Made by a program: the position numbers and the translations under genes | Assembly (NCBI GenBank): GCA_905221615.1 | Contig: CAJNDT010004924.1 | Location: forward strand, 417,501 to 481,500 | Source of the DNA: Symbiodinium sp. CCMP2592 | Taxonomy: Eukaryota > Sar > Dinophyceae > Suessiales > Symbiodiniaceae | DNA: 64,000 bases | Reading direction: 5' to 3' | The notes under the pieces: generated by a model | Told to the model about the DNA's origin: nothing | Database searches by the model: none | The model's input: the letters and a program-made list of their open reading frames with translations, nothing else | Part shown: piece by piece, positions 1 to 9,607 of the stretch | How the letters are laid out: the number at the start of each line of letters is the position of its first letter | How positions within the stretch are numbered: position 1 is the stretch's first letter

Positions 1-187
1 TTTTGTCGTTGTCGCAGTCGTTGTCGTCGTCGTCGTTGTCGTCGTGGTGGTTGTTGTTGTAGGTGGTGGTGCTGCTGTTGGTGGTGGTGGTGTGTTGTTG
101 CTGTTGATTCTGTTGATGATGTTGTTGTTGCTGTTGCCGTTACTGACGCTGTTGTTGTTGGCGTCGTCGGGGTGGTTGTGGTTGTGG

Positions 188-240
<53 letters not shown>

Positions 241-300
241 GCTGTTTGTGGTGTCGGGGGCGACGGCGGCGGCGGCGTTGGTGTCGTTATTCCTCGGAAA
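1..300. repeat. GTT/GTC-rich simple sequence with a pure TTG run
   Basis: Imperfect GTT, GTC and GGT triplets, becoming an uninterrupted TTG/GTT run at about 187-242. Open frames through it translate as poly-Leu, poly-Val or poly-Cys and are composition artefacts. A G homopolymer follows at about 396-405. It is the first of several TTG tracts that punctuate the first 9 kb. Confidence 0.9.
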
Positions 301-486
301 CACACAACATCACACGAAATACATCTTAAAAAAACCCGCTGCAAATCATCCAAGCCCCCTACACCACAGGCACTGTGTTGGTGTTGTTGTTGTGGGGGGG
401 GGGGTAAAACAACATGACGTTTTCTCTACCTAATGTACAGACAAAAGCAGATATTTGGGTTGACGGGGCTGCAGTTGTTGTTTGTA

Positions 487-576
487 CCTTGTTCTTGTTC
501 TTGTTGTTGTTGTTGTTGTTGTTGTTGTTGCTGTTGTTGTTGTTGTTGTTGTTGCTTCTTCTGTTATTGTTGTTGT
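487..576. repeat. TTG microsatellite
   Basis: Nearly pure TTG/GTT triplets with a few TTC and GCT interruptions. It separates a short unassigned stretch (300-486) from the island at 577-1860. Same repeat type as at 1861-1925 and 7950-9150. Confidence 0.9.
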
Positions 577-1860
577 AACAGGATCGGCCAGCAACTAGAA
601 AACCTGCGTATGCAGCAGAGTGCTATGCCACGGTTCGGCAGGGCTCTCAGTGGAGTTACGCCCCTTCTGCCAGCTCTAACAGTGCAACAAGAGAGCTAGC
701 TACTCCAGAGAGCCCATCATTCAATTTTAAGCTTCACTCGAAGTGGACGCGGTGCACTTCTGATATTCATGTACTCAGCCAACATCTTGCGAGGGACATC
801 CCGTATGCCTCCAATGGCACACCCGTGGGCGTGGGATGGCGTGGGGAAGCAAGGGGGCACACATCGAACAGTGATACCATCGAGGACTCGGACTCACCTC
901 CAGTGGGCTCCGCCACTTAGGGCTGAAGGATCCTCCTCCTCCAACACCTACTATGACATCTGGACTTCCGGCCCCTACTCCCGCAGCGAGCGCAGCTGCA
1001 AAGACTAGTCCTTGTGAATGATTGGTGGAGTTACTCCCCAAACAACAAGCGTTGTGAACATCGGCGACGGAAAGACAGGTCCCGTGGTCTCCACATCGAG
1101 CGAGGAAGACCCGGCGATTCTCCCGGGCCAGCGGTTCCCACTTCTTCAAGTAAATGTCACCTTCGTTGACGCTGTTGACGCTGTTTCAACGTTGAACTGG
1201 TTGTGGGAACTGACCCAGCTTATCGACCTCCGCCGTCAACGAACCCCTGAGTTTCGCCGAAGACTCGGGCAGGGTCTTGCACCAGCAAGGCGGGTTAGCA
1301 TCTTCCGCCATGACGCCGTCAAAAAGATTGCTGACTCCTCCACCAGCAGCACGGCGAGGGCCAGAAGTGTTTGAGCTGAGGCCGTGGGAAGGCAGATCAG
1401 CATCTCCGACGAGAAGGCTAAAATCTCAGAAAATGCGGCCCGTAACCCTCAGACTTGAGGAGCGGGGTGTGTGATGGTGTGTGTGCAGGTGCAGCGCTCA
1501 GGCGTGGCCGGTCGCCAAAGTGGGGACGAGCAGTTTAGGCCCCCAAAGCCTGCCCGGTCCACGCCCTAGAACCAGACCGCTGCAAAGTTCGCTTGAGGAG
1601 AGGTGCTTCAACATGCGCCAAGTCCACAGACTTGCGAAGTTTTGTAGATTCCACGGATTTCCCGAGAAAAAATACAATGAAATCTCACAGCTGGTAGCAG
1701 TTTTCAGCAGCGTGCGGGCTGCTGAGTGAAGCAGTGTCGCGAAGCAAAGTGTTTTGACCCGAACTGGAACCTGCCAAACCGAGTCAGCCAAGAGTCGAAC
1801 ACTCGCAAAGCGAGGAGAAGTTTCACTCCCACAGACCGCCTCTTGCTGCGTGAGCACGAG
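577..1860 (+). other. Unassigned island between TTG tracts, possible gag/ORF1-like relic
   Basis: No recognised domain. Plus-strand pieces have coding-like composition: a proline-rich stretch around 925-1010 (DPPPPTPTMTSGLPAPTP) and a 38-codon stretch at 1612-1728 starting MRQVHRLAKFCRFHGF. Frames are broken by stops throughout. Proline-rich low-complexity segments are common in gag and LINE ORF1 proteins, and the island is bounded on both sides by TTG repeats like the LINE next to it, so an older degenerate insertion is possible. That is inference; no catalytic motif supports it. Confidence 0.25.
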
Positions 1861-1925
1861 ATGTTGTTGTGGTTGTTGTTGCGGTTGTTGTCCTTGTTGT
1901 TGTTGGCGATTGTATTGTTGTTGTA
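1861..1925. repeat. TTG-rich tract at the 5' edge of the LINE
   Basis: TTGTTG-rich sequence with GCG and TCC interruptions, ending in GTTGTTGTAG. Unique LINE 5' UTR-like sequence begins directly after it. The matching TTG tract at the other end of the element starts at about 7950, so the LINE interrupts or is bounded by the same repeat type. Confidence 0.75.
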
Positions 1926-2142
1926 GCCGCTATGGATCACAGCAGGCTGTGTAGCTTTGCTAACAAGGTTCTGGGTACCAACGCTAGAGGCTCGCAACGT
2001 GCCCCTTCTGCGAAGCTTAAGGGACCGTCCTCTTACTGAGCCATAGCTGTTCCCGGAGCCGCGTGTCGCTGTGATCTACCGGGTCCCAATTCCCGGGCCT
2101 CTGTCTGCAGTTATACAACCTTGGCATGAGGTAAGCGGTAGT

Positions 2143-2165
2143 GGTTTTCACCTTTTCCGCAGGGT
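2143..2165 (+). promoter_or_regulatory. Polypyrimidine tract and AG in the LINE 5' UTR (candidate splice or spliced-leader acceptor)
   Basis: TTTTCACCTTTTCCGCAG lies about 60 bases upstream of the ORF start at 2225. Dinoflagellate mRNAs receive a trans-spliced leader at such acceptors, so this could define the 5' end of the LINE mRNA. A GTAAGC 24-30 bases upstream would also allow a very short cis-intron. Functional use is inference. Confidence 0.3.
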
Positions 2166-2224
2166 GAAAGGAGTCGGTTCGAGTTCTCTCTTTCCGGCGA
2201 AACTAGCGGACGGCGCAATCGCCA

Positions 2225-5200
2225 ATGCACCAGCATTCATTTGAGAGCATTCGCAAGAAGGCCTTTCGCAAGGCTTGCAATAAGGTTCATAGAACACAAG
2301 AAAGCATCCCGTACCGGAATGGTACGTTGACGCCTGAACATCTGCGTCGCAGTGGACTCACCCCCCCCTCCCCTCCCCCCCTCCCAGTGCAGCCTAGCTC
2401 CACGATTTCTCCTTCAGGTCCCTCAGGTTTCTCCGCCAGTTTCCGCTCGCGCCCGAGAGGCGGTCGTGCCAGCAAGTCTCTTCGTGTTCTTTCCTGGAAT
2501 GCAGGGCACCTTGGCATGCAACAATGGGCAGAAGTGAAGACATGGCTTCGCACGGAGGCCAAGTCAGTCTGTGACATTCTTGTCCTTCAGGAAACCCACT
2601 GGAGTGAGACAGCAGAATTTGATGTCGAAGGCTGGCACTGCGTAAGCTCCGCCACAAAAGGGGCTGCTCGAGCACCTAAAGGTAAAGCCACTTCAGGGCA
2701 ACGCCCCAAGCAAGGCGCTGCCACGCAGCCGGCTGTTCACGACACAAGCCGAGCGGACGGCGTCATGGTTCTTCTCTCTCCGCAGATAGACAAGAAGAAG
2801 ATAAGATGGCGCGAGCAACGCCGGGGAAGGCTCATTCAGGTCATCTTCCCGTGGCTTGGGGCTCGTGTGCATGTACTAGCGGTTTACCAACATGCCTGGT
2901 CTTCTAAGAAGACTCCACAGCAGAACAAGGATGACCGCTCACACCTGCTCCGCGATCTGTCGGCTGCGATACGGGCCATTCCAGCGCGAGATACTTTTCT
3001 CTTGGCAGGAGACTTTAATGCTCGACTGACCCCGCAGGAGGGTCTGGTAGGTCAGTGTAGCACCAAGCCAGAGCAAACTCAGATGCAGGATGAATCGTTC
3101 CAAGCCTTAGTCTCCTCCCATCGGTTGGTAGCTCTTAACACATGGTCTAGTGGTGCAGGTCACACTTTCTTCCTGAATGGTCAGGGATCACAAATTGACT
3201 TCCTGCTCACTTCAGAAGCCTCGGCCAAGGGCCTGGCAAAGCAGTCTCGGCCGTGCAAGGATCTTCAGCTCGGCAAATGGAAGAGGGGCGGCCACCTTCC
3301 AGTCTTGGCTCAACTCAGACCCACCCAGCACTGGAATCTGCCAAAGCCTACTTGTCCTTCCACGACCTTTCATAAGGAAGCTCTAGAGACGGCTGTCCGT
3401 TCAGGTCTGCCAATAGCCGGTCGCATGCAAGACTGGGTGGGCCAGCGTCTGTCCTCTCGGACTCACACGCCTGATGAAGTTAATCAGGTACTGCTGGAGG
3501 CCTCTGCACTGTTTTTCCCCAAACCACGGCCTCAGCAAGCTCCTGAAACTGCTCAGCACCGTGCGACGCTGCGAATGTGGAGTCGAGTCGCTCATATTCG
3601 TTCTTTGCATGAGGACTCCATAACCACCTTATCCGACCTAGATCAGTCTTTGGAGGACCTGAATCGATGGCATAAGCAGGCTCTCTACTTAGCCAAGAAG
3701 GAACGACACCGAGCTTTCCAGGCTGAGGTCGATGAGGCGTGTGCCAGACACGATTCCTACATCGCACATAAGACCTTAAAGAAGCTCCGACCTTGGGAAC
3801 CCCAAACTAAGGCACAGCTTCAGGGACCGGATGGTCTGCTGTTGGACTCTACCTCCGAGCTCCGCCTGCTTAGAGACCACGTGGAACAGGTCTTTGCCAG
3901 ACATCCGCCACTCGCACACCAGGTGGACTCGCTGCCGGAAATCCCGGCTGGTCTGCTGGCCAAGCACATAGGCTCCATCAGACCGCACAAGGCGGTACCG
4001 CAAGGCTCTGCTCCGGCGGCTGCCTGGCGGCTCTGCTCGGCGGCTGCGGGAGAGGCGCTAGCAGCATCGCTGCAATCTCGGGGGCAACGCCCATTGCCGG
4101 CTGCTGAGGTACTTCAGCCGCCCTTAAAGGATGCTGACTTGTGTTTTATCCCAAAGCCTAACAAGCCGGCCACGAAGCCTGGCAATCTACGTCCCCTCGG
4201 CATCATTCGACCAGACGGCAAGGGCCTGGCGGGGGCTTGTAGAGATCAGCTGTCTCCCTACACGGCTGACTATCTTCGGGGTCTCCCACAATTTGCCTAC
4301 CAGCCACATCGCGGTCTTTCAGATGCCTTGAGCAGGGTCGTTGGTCATGTCACTCAGGTACGCAATAACTGCCAGGAGGCCCGACGAACCAGGCATCAGC
4401 TTCACTCGGGACGAACTCGTCCCCAGCTAGTAGGTGGCATCTGCTTTGCACTAGACTTGTCACAAGCCTTTGACATGGTGAGCAGAACAGACTTGCTTAG
4501 CACACTGCAGGAAGCGGGAGTCCCGCAAGACCTCATTGACCTAGTTGCCTCATTGCATGCTGGCAGTGCTTACACGTTTCGCACCCAGGGTGAAGAGGAC
4601 ACGGTCCAGTCCACTGCGGGCATTAAACAGGGGTGTAAGCTTGCCCCCACACTTTTTTCCATGCTTACGGGCACCATCTTCCGGGAGCTCATAGCTCTTG
4701 TTGGGGTTCGAGCCGTGGTGGACTACCTCACGGGCTACGCAGATGACCTTACGGTTCACCGTGACATCCACTCAATGGAGGACCTGGATCGCGCTCATGC
4801 TCTGATTGAGCAATTGTTGCAGTTGGTCCGTCGCCATGGATTTGCTGTCAACGGTGCAAAATGCACTGTTATGGTCAAACTCGAGGGCCAACAGGCGCAA
4901 CGCGCCATCTCCAAGCACACTTATTGGCGCACCGCGCCTGACGGAACCCGCCATAAGATGTGGAGACTGGGAGAGTCTAAGTCTCACGAGGGCTTTCCGC
5001 TGGTGACGTCCTTTAAGTATCTCGGCGTCATGCTCTCCTACTCCAACTTCGAGAAGGCTACTCTCAAGTTCCGGTTGCAGGAGGGCAATGTGAAATTGCA
5101 GCAGGTACGCCGCTTCGTTCACAACAGACGAACGGCGGGGCCTGCATCGCGGTTGCACATTTGGCATAGCACTGTCTGGGCCACAGTAGCCTCTGGATTG

Positions 5201-5644
5201 GTGGATGTGGGCTTGACCCTAGAGACAGCTAAACTGTTGCGGGCTTGGCACGCTCGCAAAATTCGAGCTGTCCTGAACAAGCCAGCGCACCTGACACACA
5301 TATCCACGGCTGACCTCTATGCCTCCCATGAGATCATGGACCCTGTCCGTAAGCTGCAGGCGCGACAGGCCAATCGTGTCAAGCGCTTAGGTGCTCGACG
5401 GCGGAAAACTCCTGCGGGGGACATCTCTTTAACCCAGCGCGCGCTTCTCCAGGCGGAGGCACTCTCTACTAGTTATGCAGACGTTCTGCAGCAACTTTCT
5501 AAGGACACATCACAGCAGGAGGCCCCCCCGTCCTTCGTGTGCCCGACGTGTGCTCAGGCCTTCGACACTGAGGTACAGGCAATTCCCTCAGATGAAGGGC
5601 TTAAAGGACCACTTGTTATCAGGTGCCTGCTCGGAGCCAGCTAG
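2225..5644 (+). CDS. LINE polyprotein: endonuclease and reverse transcriptase
   Basis: 1139 codons from an ATG. Residues about 85-365 form an apurinic-type endonuclease (EEP family) that nicks target DNA: N92 in LSWNAGHLG, E123 in LQETHW, D263 and N265 in AGDFNARL, D325 in SQIDFLLTS, and H357 in GGHLPV, where the usual SDH has a glycine for Asp. Residues about 630-900 are a reverse transcriptase for target-primed synthesis: FIPKPNKP and LRPLGI, then FALDLSQAFDMV (D744), GIKQGCKLAPTLFSML, and the catalytic YADD (838-841). The C-terminus enters a CPTC zinc finger at about 1105 and then runs out of frame to a stop at 5644; the rest of that finger is in the next frame. All catalytic boxes except the SDH variant look intact. 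Codon composition is GC-rich and even. No RNase H domain was seen. Confidence 0.93.
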   Translation: MHQHSFESIRKKAFRKACNKVHRTQESIPYRNGTLTPEHLRRSGLTPPSPPPLPVQPSSTISPSGPSGFSASFRSRPRGGRASKSLRVLSWNAGHLGMQQWAEVKTWLRTEAKSVCDILVLQETHWSETAEFDVEGWHCVSSATKGAARAPKGKATSGQRPKQGAATQPAVHDTSRADGVMVLLSPQIDKKKIRWREQRRGRLIQVIFPWLGARVHVLAVYQHAWSSKKTPQQNKDDRSHLLRDLSAAIRAIPARDTFLLAGDFNARLTPQEGLVGQCSTKPEQTQMQDESFQALVSSHRLVALNTWSSGAGHTFFLNGQGSQIDFLLTSEASAKGLAKQSRPCKDLQLGKWKRGGHLPVLAQLRPTQHWNLPKPTCPSTTFHKEALETAVRSGLPIAGRMQDWVGQRLSSRTHTPDEVNQVLLEASALFFPKPRPQQAPETAQHRATLRMWSRVAHIRSLHEDSITTLSDLDQSLEDLNRWHKQALYLAKKERHRAFQAEVDEACARHDSYIAHKTLKKLRPWEPQTKAQLQGPDGLLLDSTSELRLLRDHVEQVFARHPPLAHQVDSLPEIPAGLLAKHIGSIRPHKAVPQGSAPAAAWRLCSAAAGEALAASLQSRGQRPLPAAEVLQPPLKDADLCFIPKPNKPATKPGNLRPLGIIRPDGKGLAGACRDQLSPYTADYLRGLPQFAYQPHRGLSDALSRVVGHVTQVRNNCQEARRTRHQLHSGRTRPQLVGGICFALDLSQAFDMVSRTDLLSTLQEAGVPQDLIDLVASLHAGSAYTFRTQGEEDTVQSTAGIKQGCKLAPTLFSMLTGTIFRELIALVGVRAVVDYLTGYADDLTVHRDIHSMEDLDRAHALIEQLLQLVRRHGFAVNGAKCTVMVKLEGQQAQRAISKHTYWRTAPDGTRHKMWRLGESKSHEGFPLVTSFKYLGVMLSYSNFEKATLKFRLQEGNVKLQQVRRFVHNRRTAGPASRLHIWHSTVWATVASGLVDVGLTLETAKLLRAWHARKIRAVLNKPAHLTHISTADLYASHEIMDPVRKLQARQANRVKRLGARRRKTPAGDISLTQRALLQAEALSTSYADVLQQLSKDTSQQEAPPSFVCPTCAQAFDTEVQAIPSDEGLKGPLVIRCLLGAS

Positions 5645-7034
5645 GCTACAGGAGCTGGATGACGCGGCGCACCCTCCCTTGGATTCGCAGCATCAGCCCA
5701 GATTGCATCCCAGGCAGCAGCGCTTGCATGACACTCTGACAACACACACGGCTGTGGAGCTCGGACGATCTGATGAGTCTCAGGACCTTATGTCACATTG
5801 CTTGCTGTGTGGGTTCTGGACCCCGGACAATACCAAGCTCAAGTCTCACATCCGGCAGGCCCACAAACCTGAATGGGCGGCTCATGGCGCTACAGCTGCA
5901 ACTCAGAGCAGCAAATCAGGCCTGACCCTTGTCAAGGGCATGCCTTGCCCGTGCTGCCGCAAGCCTGTTACGGATAAGAGGCAGCATCCGGCACAATGTC
6001 CGATCCTTTTTCAGATTCTGTTTTATGACTTGGTTCATGCACTTTCCCGCTGCCAGGGCGGACCGTTACGCAGGTACATGCCAGCGGTTGGCACGACACA
6101 AGGCAACGCACCCACACGGGACGATACCACCGCTGTTGGAGCAACGCCCCAGACTCGCCAGGCAACGCCTGCAGGCCCCCTGCCACCGAAGTCAGGAACA
6201 GTAGAATCAAAGGACGGCGCGCTCGCTGCTCCTCGCTCGCTGCGCAACATCTCCAACTACTGCTATGTTAACTCAACGCTTTCGGCCCTGGTGCCGACGT
6301 GCATCTTGCTGGAGCACGGAGGGGCAAGCACCTCCCTCCATCAGGAAGTGGCTGATTCTGTCTCTGGTTCTCCTTTCACCCTGACTGCCTCTTTCACGCT
6401 TCGCCATCTTACTCCCGCTTGGCGCTATGATGGCCAACAACAAGATGCTTCGGAGTTTCTAGTGGCCTTATTTGCAGGCATTACCGCCTTTCCGATTGCA
6501 CGACCCTGGGAAGTCAGGGATGTAAACACTACTGAGGTCACCGATGCGGGAGGTCCGCTCGCTTTGCTGCCAGCTCCAACGACAGGTGGATCCCATGCAC
6601 TTCAGGAGCTGCTCTCTCGGTGGTCTGGCCAGCCGGTGCACACCGCCTTTCGAGGGCAGCAACGACTGGTGGTTCTCACAGTGGCGCGATTTGTTGAAGG
6701 CCGCAAGCTCAGCTATGCTGTCACTGGTCTGCACCACCCCCTTCAGCTCTCGCAGTGGGCCCCGACGGGCTCCGTACAACTAGAGAAAGGATGGGTTCAG
6801 TCCTGTATCTTCCACATAGGTGACACCCCGCACAGTGGACATTATCGCTCCCTCTGGAGGAGCAACCCCGATCAACCTTGGCTCAGCACGGACGATGGTC
6901 GTCCGTCGGTTCAGGCCTCAGATTCAGATCTCAGGCAGGCACGCCACGGCTGCTATGTGCTGTTCGTGCGACTTGGTTCAATACCGCACACAGCGGAGGC
7001 TGGCCCTATGCCAGTCCAAGTTTCAGATGATTAA
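5475..7034 (+). CDS. LINE C-terminal part: zinc fingers plus ubiquitin-specific protease (USP, peptidase C19) domain
   Basis: The frame is open from 5475, but real coding in it probably begins near 5580, where it completes the zinc finger started by the upstream ORF; the two are most likely one polyprotein split by a single-base change. In local numbering: a C2H2 finger at 109-130 (HCLLCGFW ... HIRQAH) and a C2HC finger at 158-175 (CPCC ... HPAQC). From 253 on it matches the USP family, cysteine proteases that remove ubiquitin: Cys box SLRNISNYCYVNSTLSAL with catalytic C263, GQQQDASEFL at 320-330, His box HSGHY with H456, and an Asp box STDDG at 471-475. Total domain length (about 250 residues) is short for a USP but all catalytic boxes are present. 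Substrate unknown; possible roles are protecting the element's RNP or acting on host ubiquitinated histones. No active-site loss is visible. Confidence 0.88.
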   Translation: MQTFCSNFLRTHHSRRPPRPSCARRVLRPSTLRYRQFPQMKGLKDHLLSGACSEPARLQELDDAAHPPLDSQHQPRLHPRQQRLHDTLTTHTAVELGRSDESQDLMSHCLLCGFWTPDNTKLKSHIRQAHKPEWAAHGATAATQSSKSGLTLVKGMPCPCCRKPVTDKRQHPAQCPILFQILFYDLVHALSRCQGGPLRRYMPAVGTTQGNAPTRDDTTAVGATPQTRQATPAGPLPPKSGTVESKDGALAAPRSLRNISNYCYVNSTLSALVPTCILLEHGGASTSLHQEVADSVSGSPFTLTASFTLRHLTPAWRYDGQQQDASEFLVALFAGITAFPIARPWEVRDVNTTEVTDAGGPLALLPAPTTGGSHALQELLSRWSGQPVHTAFRGQQRLVVLTVARFVEGRKLSYAVTGLHHPLQLSQWAPTGSVQLEKGWVQSCIFHIGDTPHSGHYRSLWRSNPDQPWLSTDDGRPSVQASDSDLRQARHGCYVLFVRLGSIPHTAEAGPMPVQVSDD

Positions 7035-7955
7035 GCTGAGGGTTCCCCTGAGGCCAGGGGCCCCTACTTCCCCTTGCAGGAAGGGGGCGACCTACTGGCT
7101 CTGTGGGACCGACCTGCCTACACGGCAGGGAGCAGGAACGCTGTTGTTCAGTTTTGCTGCTCAAGTCGTACAGCTGACGTAGCTCCACTACTCAGCGTTT
7201 GTGTGCAATAGCGGCCTATACCTGTCATGCTAGTCGGGCAACGCTCGCTGCTTTCCCAGAAAGGCAACGCCTGTCAGCAACACAGCTGACCAATGGCTGA
7301 AATCGGCTTTACAAACCCCCATTCTCGGCTCGAGAAGGGGGGTTTGTCCGAGGCCTAAAAATCAAGGTTTTGCAACCCCCCATTCTCGGCTCGAGAATGG
7401 GGGGTTGTCCGAGGCCCCCAAGCCATTGCCGGCAAGCCTGGCCTCTGGAGGGGAGTACGCCTCTTACGAATAAGGTTAGCCTTATTAGGCACAGTGTGCT
7501 TACCGCCAGGGTGTGCCACATCGTTCACCGATGCAATCTGCTTGCCCACAAAAGCGGAGCTGCCTCAGATAACAGCACTAGCAGCCGTTCCACATGCTCA
7601 TCACCTTTGCGACCTTACGGCCCATCGCCTTTGATTGAGAGTGACCATGAGTGGGACGCCACGCAACAGGCACTCTGAGTGACGGTCCCGAGGGGGTACG
7701 GCTCATCAATCATCGGTCCGTGGACATGGGACGCCATAGTCCACACTGAGGGTGACGGAGGGTTTCTCACCCACGCCTGAGACGCATGAACCGGCTTTTG
7801 AGGTAGCTTGTAGGGTAGCTCTCTTCACGGTAGCCTGTTTCAGCGCTTTCAGGCCCAGGCCCTTAGCATTTCTGCTCTCAGACCTTTGTTCAGGTGCAAA
7901 GGCAGTCTCACACGCCCGCAATGAGCAGAGCCCGCTCGCTCAGCGTCCAATAAAT
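7035..7955 (+). other. LINE 3' UTR
   Basis: No coding potential recognised. Begins with GC-rich self-complementary sequence (CCCTGAGGCCAGGGG near 7047), contains two tandem hairpins at 7311-7407, and ends with CCAATAAATAA before the TTG tract. In LINEs the 3' UTR is where the reverse transcriptase binds its template, so structure here fits that role by inference. Confidence 0.7.
7311..7407 (+). repeat. Two tandem stem-loops in the LINE 3' UTR
   Basis: First stem: 7311-7327 pairs with 7331-7347 (17 bp, one mismatch, loop GCT). Second: 7373-7388 pairs with 7392-7407 (16 bp, perfect, loop GCT). Both stems contain the ATTCTCG/CGAGAA core beside a C-run/G-run, and each is followed by TCCGAGGCC, so this is a 62 bp tandem duplication of one hairpin. 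Confidence 0.9.
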
Positions 7956-9150
7956 AATTGTTGTTGTTGTTGTTGTTGCTGATGTTGTCGTTGTTATAGC
8001 TATCTATTTGTTTCTGGTTCTGCTGGTGGCGGTGGTGGTGGTGGTGTTGCTGTTGGTGTTGTTGGTTTTCTTGTTGATGCTGGGGCTACGCTTGCGGTTG
8101 CGGTTGCTACTGCTGGTGTTGCTGTTGTTGGTTTGTGTTTGTGGTTAGCAGTTTGTTGTTGTCTGTTGTTGTTGGTCGTTGTTTGTTGTTGTTGCTCCTG
8201 CTGGTGGTGTTGTTGCCGTTGTCGTCGTGTGCTTTTTGGTGTTAGTTGTTGTTTGCTCTGTTTGTTTCTTTGTTCGTTTGTTTGTTTGTTTAAGCGTCAA
8301 AGTCAAAATGTTTGTTTGTTTGTGTGTCGTATCTGTTGTGTGTGTGTGTGTGTTGTGGGTCTGTGGGTATGGGTGTGTGTGTGTGTGTGTGTGTTGTTTG
8401 GTTGTTTGTTTGCGTGTTTGTTTGTTTCTTGCGTGGTTGTTTGTTGTTGGACATTGCTGGTTGTCGTTGGTTGTGGTTATTGTTCTTAGTTTTGGTATTG
8501 TTGTCGTTGTTTGTTGTTACGTGTTGGTGCTTGTTGTTTGCTGCTGGTTGTTGTTGTTTGTTGTTTTGTATGTGTGGCTCTGCATTTGCGTGTTGTTTGT
8601 TCGTTTGGTTCGTGTTTGCTTGGTGTTTGTTGTTTGGTTTTGGTTGTTGCTGTTGTTGTTGGTTTTTGTTGCCGGTTGTTCTTGTGTGTGTGGGGGGGGG
8701 GTTGTTTGGTGTTTTGCTGGTTATCATAGTTAATTGTTGGCAGTGGTTCTTGTTGGTGCGTCAGGTGCTATGTCTATGTTTTTGTTGTTTGTTGTGTGTT
8801 GTTGTTTGCTGTTGTTTGTCTTTTGTTGTTTGTTTGTTCGTTTCGTCGTTGTTGTTGTGATTGTTGATGATCCTGGTGCTGGTGCTGGTGCTGGTGCTGG
8901 TGCTGGTGCTGGTGCTGGTGCTGGTGGTAGCTGCCGCTGCTGCTTCTGCTGCTGTGGTTGGCGTTGGTGTGATGACTTGATGCATGTTTGTCGTTATTGA
9001 AGTTCTTGTTTGTGGTGCTTCGAGTCTTGTTGTTTGGTGTTTCTTGAATTGCTTGTTGATGTTCGCTGCTGGATAATATTGGCTCGTCGGTTGTGGTTTC
9101 GGTGCTTGTTGTTGTTGTTGGTGGTGGTGGTTGTCGTTCCCAGTGTCGAT
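7950..9150. repeat. Long TTG/TGTTTG-rich tract with a CTGGTG hexamer array
   Basis: Starts as pure TTG directly after the LINE, then grades into imperfect TTG, TGTTTG and TG runs (a TG run at about 8335-8395) and a nine-copy CTGGTG array at about 8873-8927. Long frames on both strands (poly-Leu/Val/Cys, or Asn/Gln on the minus strand) are artefacts of composition. No gene seen. Confidence 0.9.
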
Positions 9151-9600
9151 GTCAGTTTCAGACCACACATGCGAGCCTAGAACTTTCCCAGCCCGCGTCA
9201 GTCGGTCATGGATTGATTGGTGCTAGTTCCAGATATACTTGCTATGTTCTGCTGCTTCAGTCATTTTTACCCGGCTAGATTCCTGGATCCAGTCGCATGC
9301 ACACATGGCTGTGACAGGACATTGTCGGGGCGGCTCTGCAAGCCACAGAGAAGTGTATCAAGCAGTTCGGACCTCGGGATTGGAAAGATGCTTCAGCGGT
9401 CTTCAGCGCATGTAACTGTAGGGTTGGGACTGGGACCACTTGCCAAGGTGGCAGCAGCGCTGCCGTGCTTTGGCAGCGAAGTGCCAGGCGAGAGGGCTTT
9501 GTCTCAGATGGTTTGCAGCATCGCTTTGTTTTAGGATGCTGTCGCGTCGACCGTGGCTCTTGACATCCGTGACTGCACTACCGGTACTCGACACTGGGAT
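9151..9600 (+). other. Intergenic or intronic sequence
   Basis: Unique, moderately GC-rich sequence. No motif or domain recognised in either strand. It may be intron or upstream region of the candidate spliced gene that follows. Confidence 0.4.
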
Positions 9601-9607
9601 GCCATGA

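Larger units (their letters stand above)
1926..7955 (+). mobile_element. LINE (non-LTR retrotransposon) with endonuclease, RT, zinc fingers and a USP protease domain
   Basis: About 6.0 kb. Order: 5' UTR (1926-2224), main ORF (2225-5644) with an endonuclease/exonuclease/phosphatase fold and reverse transcriptase, a frame change inside a zinc finger near 5575-5590, then zinc fingers and a ubiquitin-specific protease domain to 7034, then a structured 3' UTR ending in AATAAATAA followed by TTG repeats. Both boundaries are placed where unique sequence meets TTG repeats and may be off by tens of bases; no clear target-site duplication can be separated from the repeat. Only one frame break and no stop inside the catalytic regions indicate a recent insertion. 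Confidence 0.85.

Noticed and set aside
2118..2200. tRNA gene in the LINE 5' UTR
   Set aside because: GGTTCGA is present but acceptor stem and a 7-base anticodon loop cannot be drawn.
8290..8727. Minus-strand Asn/Gln/Thr-rich frame in the TTG tract
   Set aside because: Translation of the complementary simple repeat, with no ordered domain.
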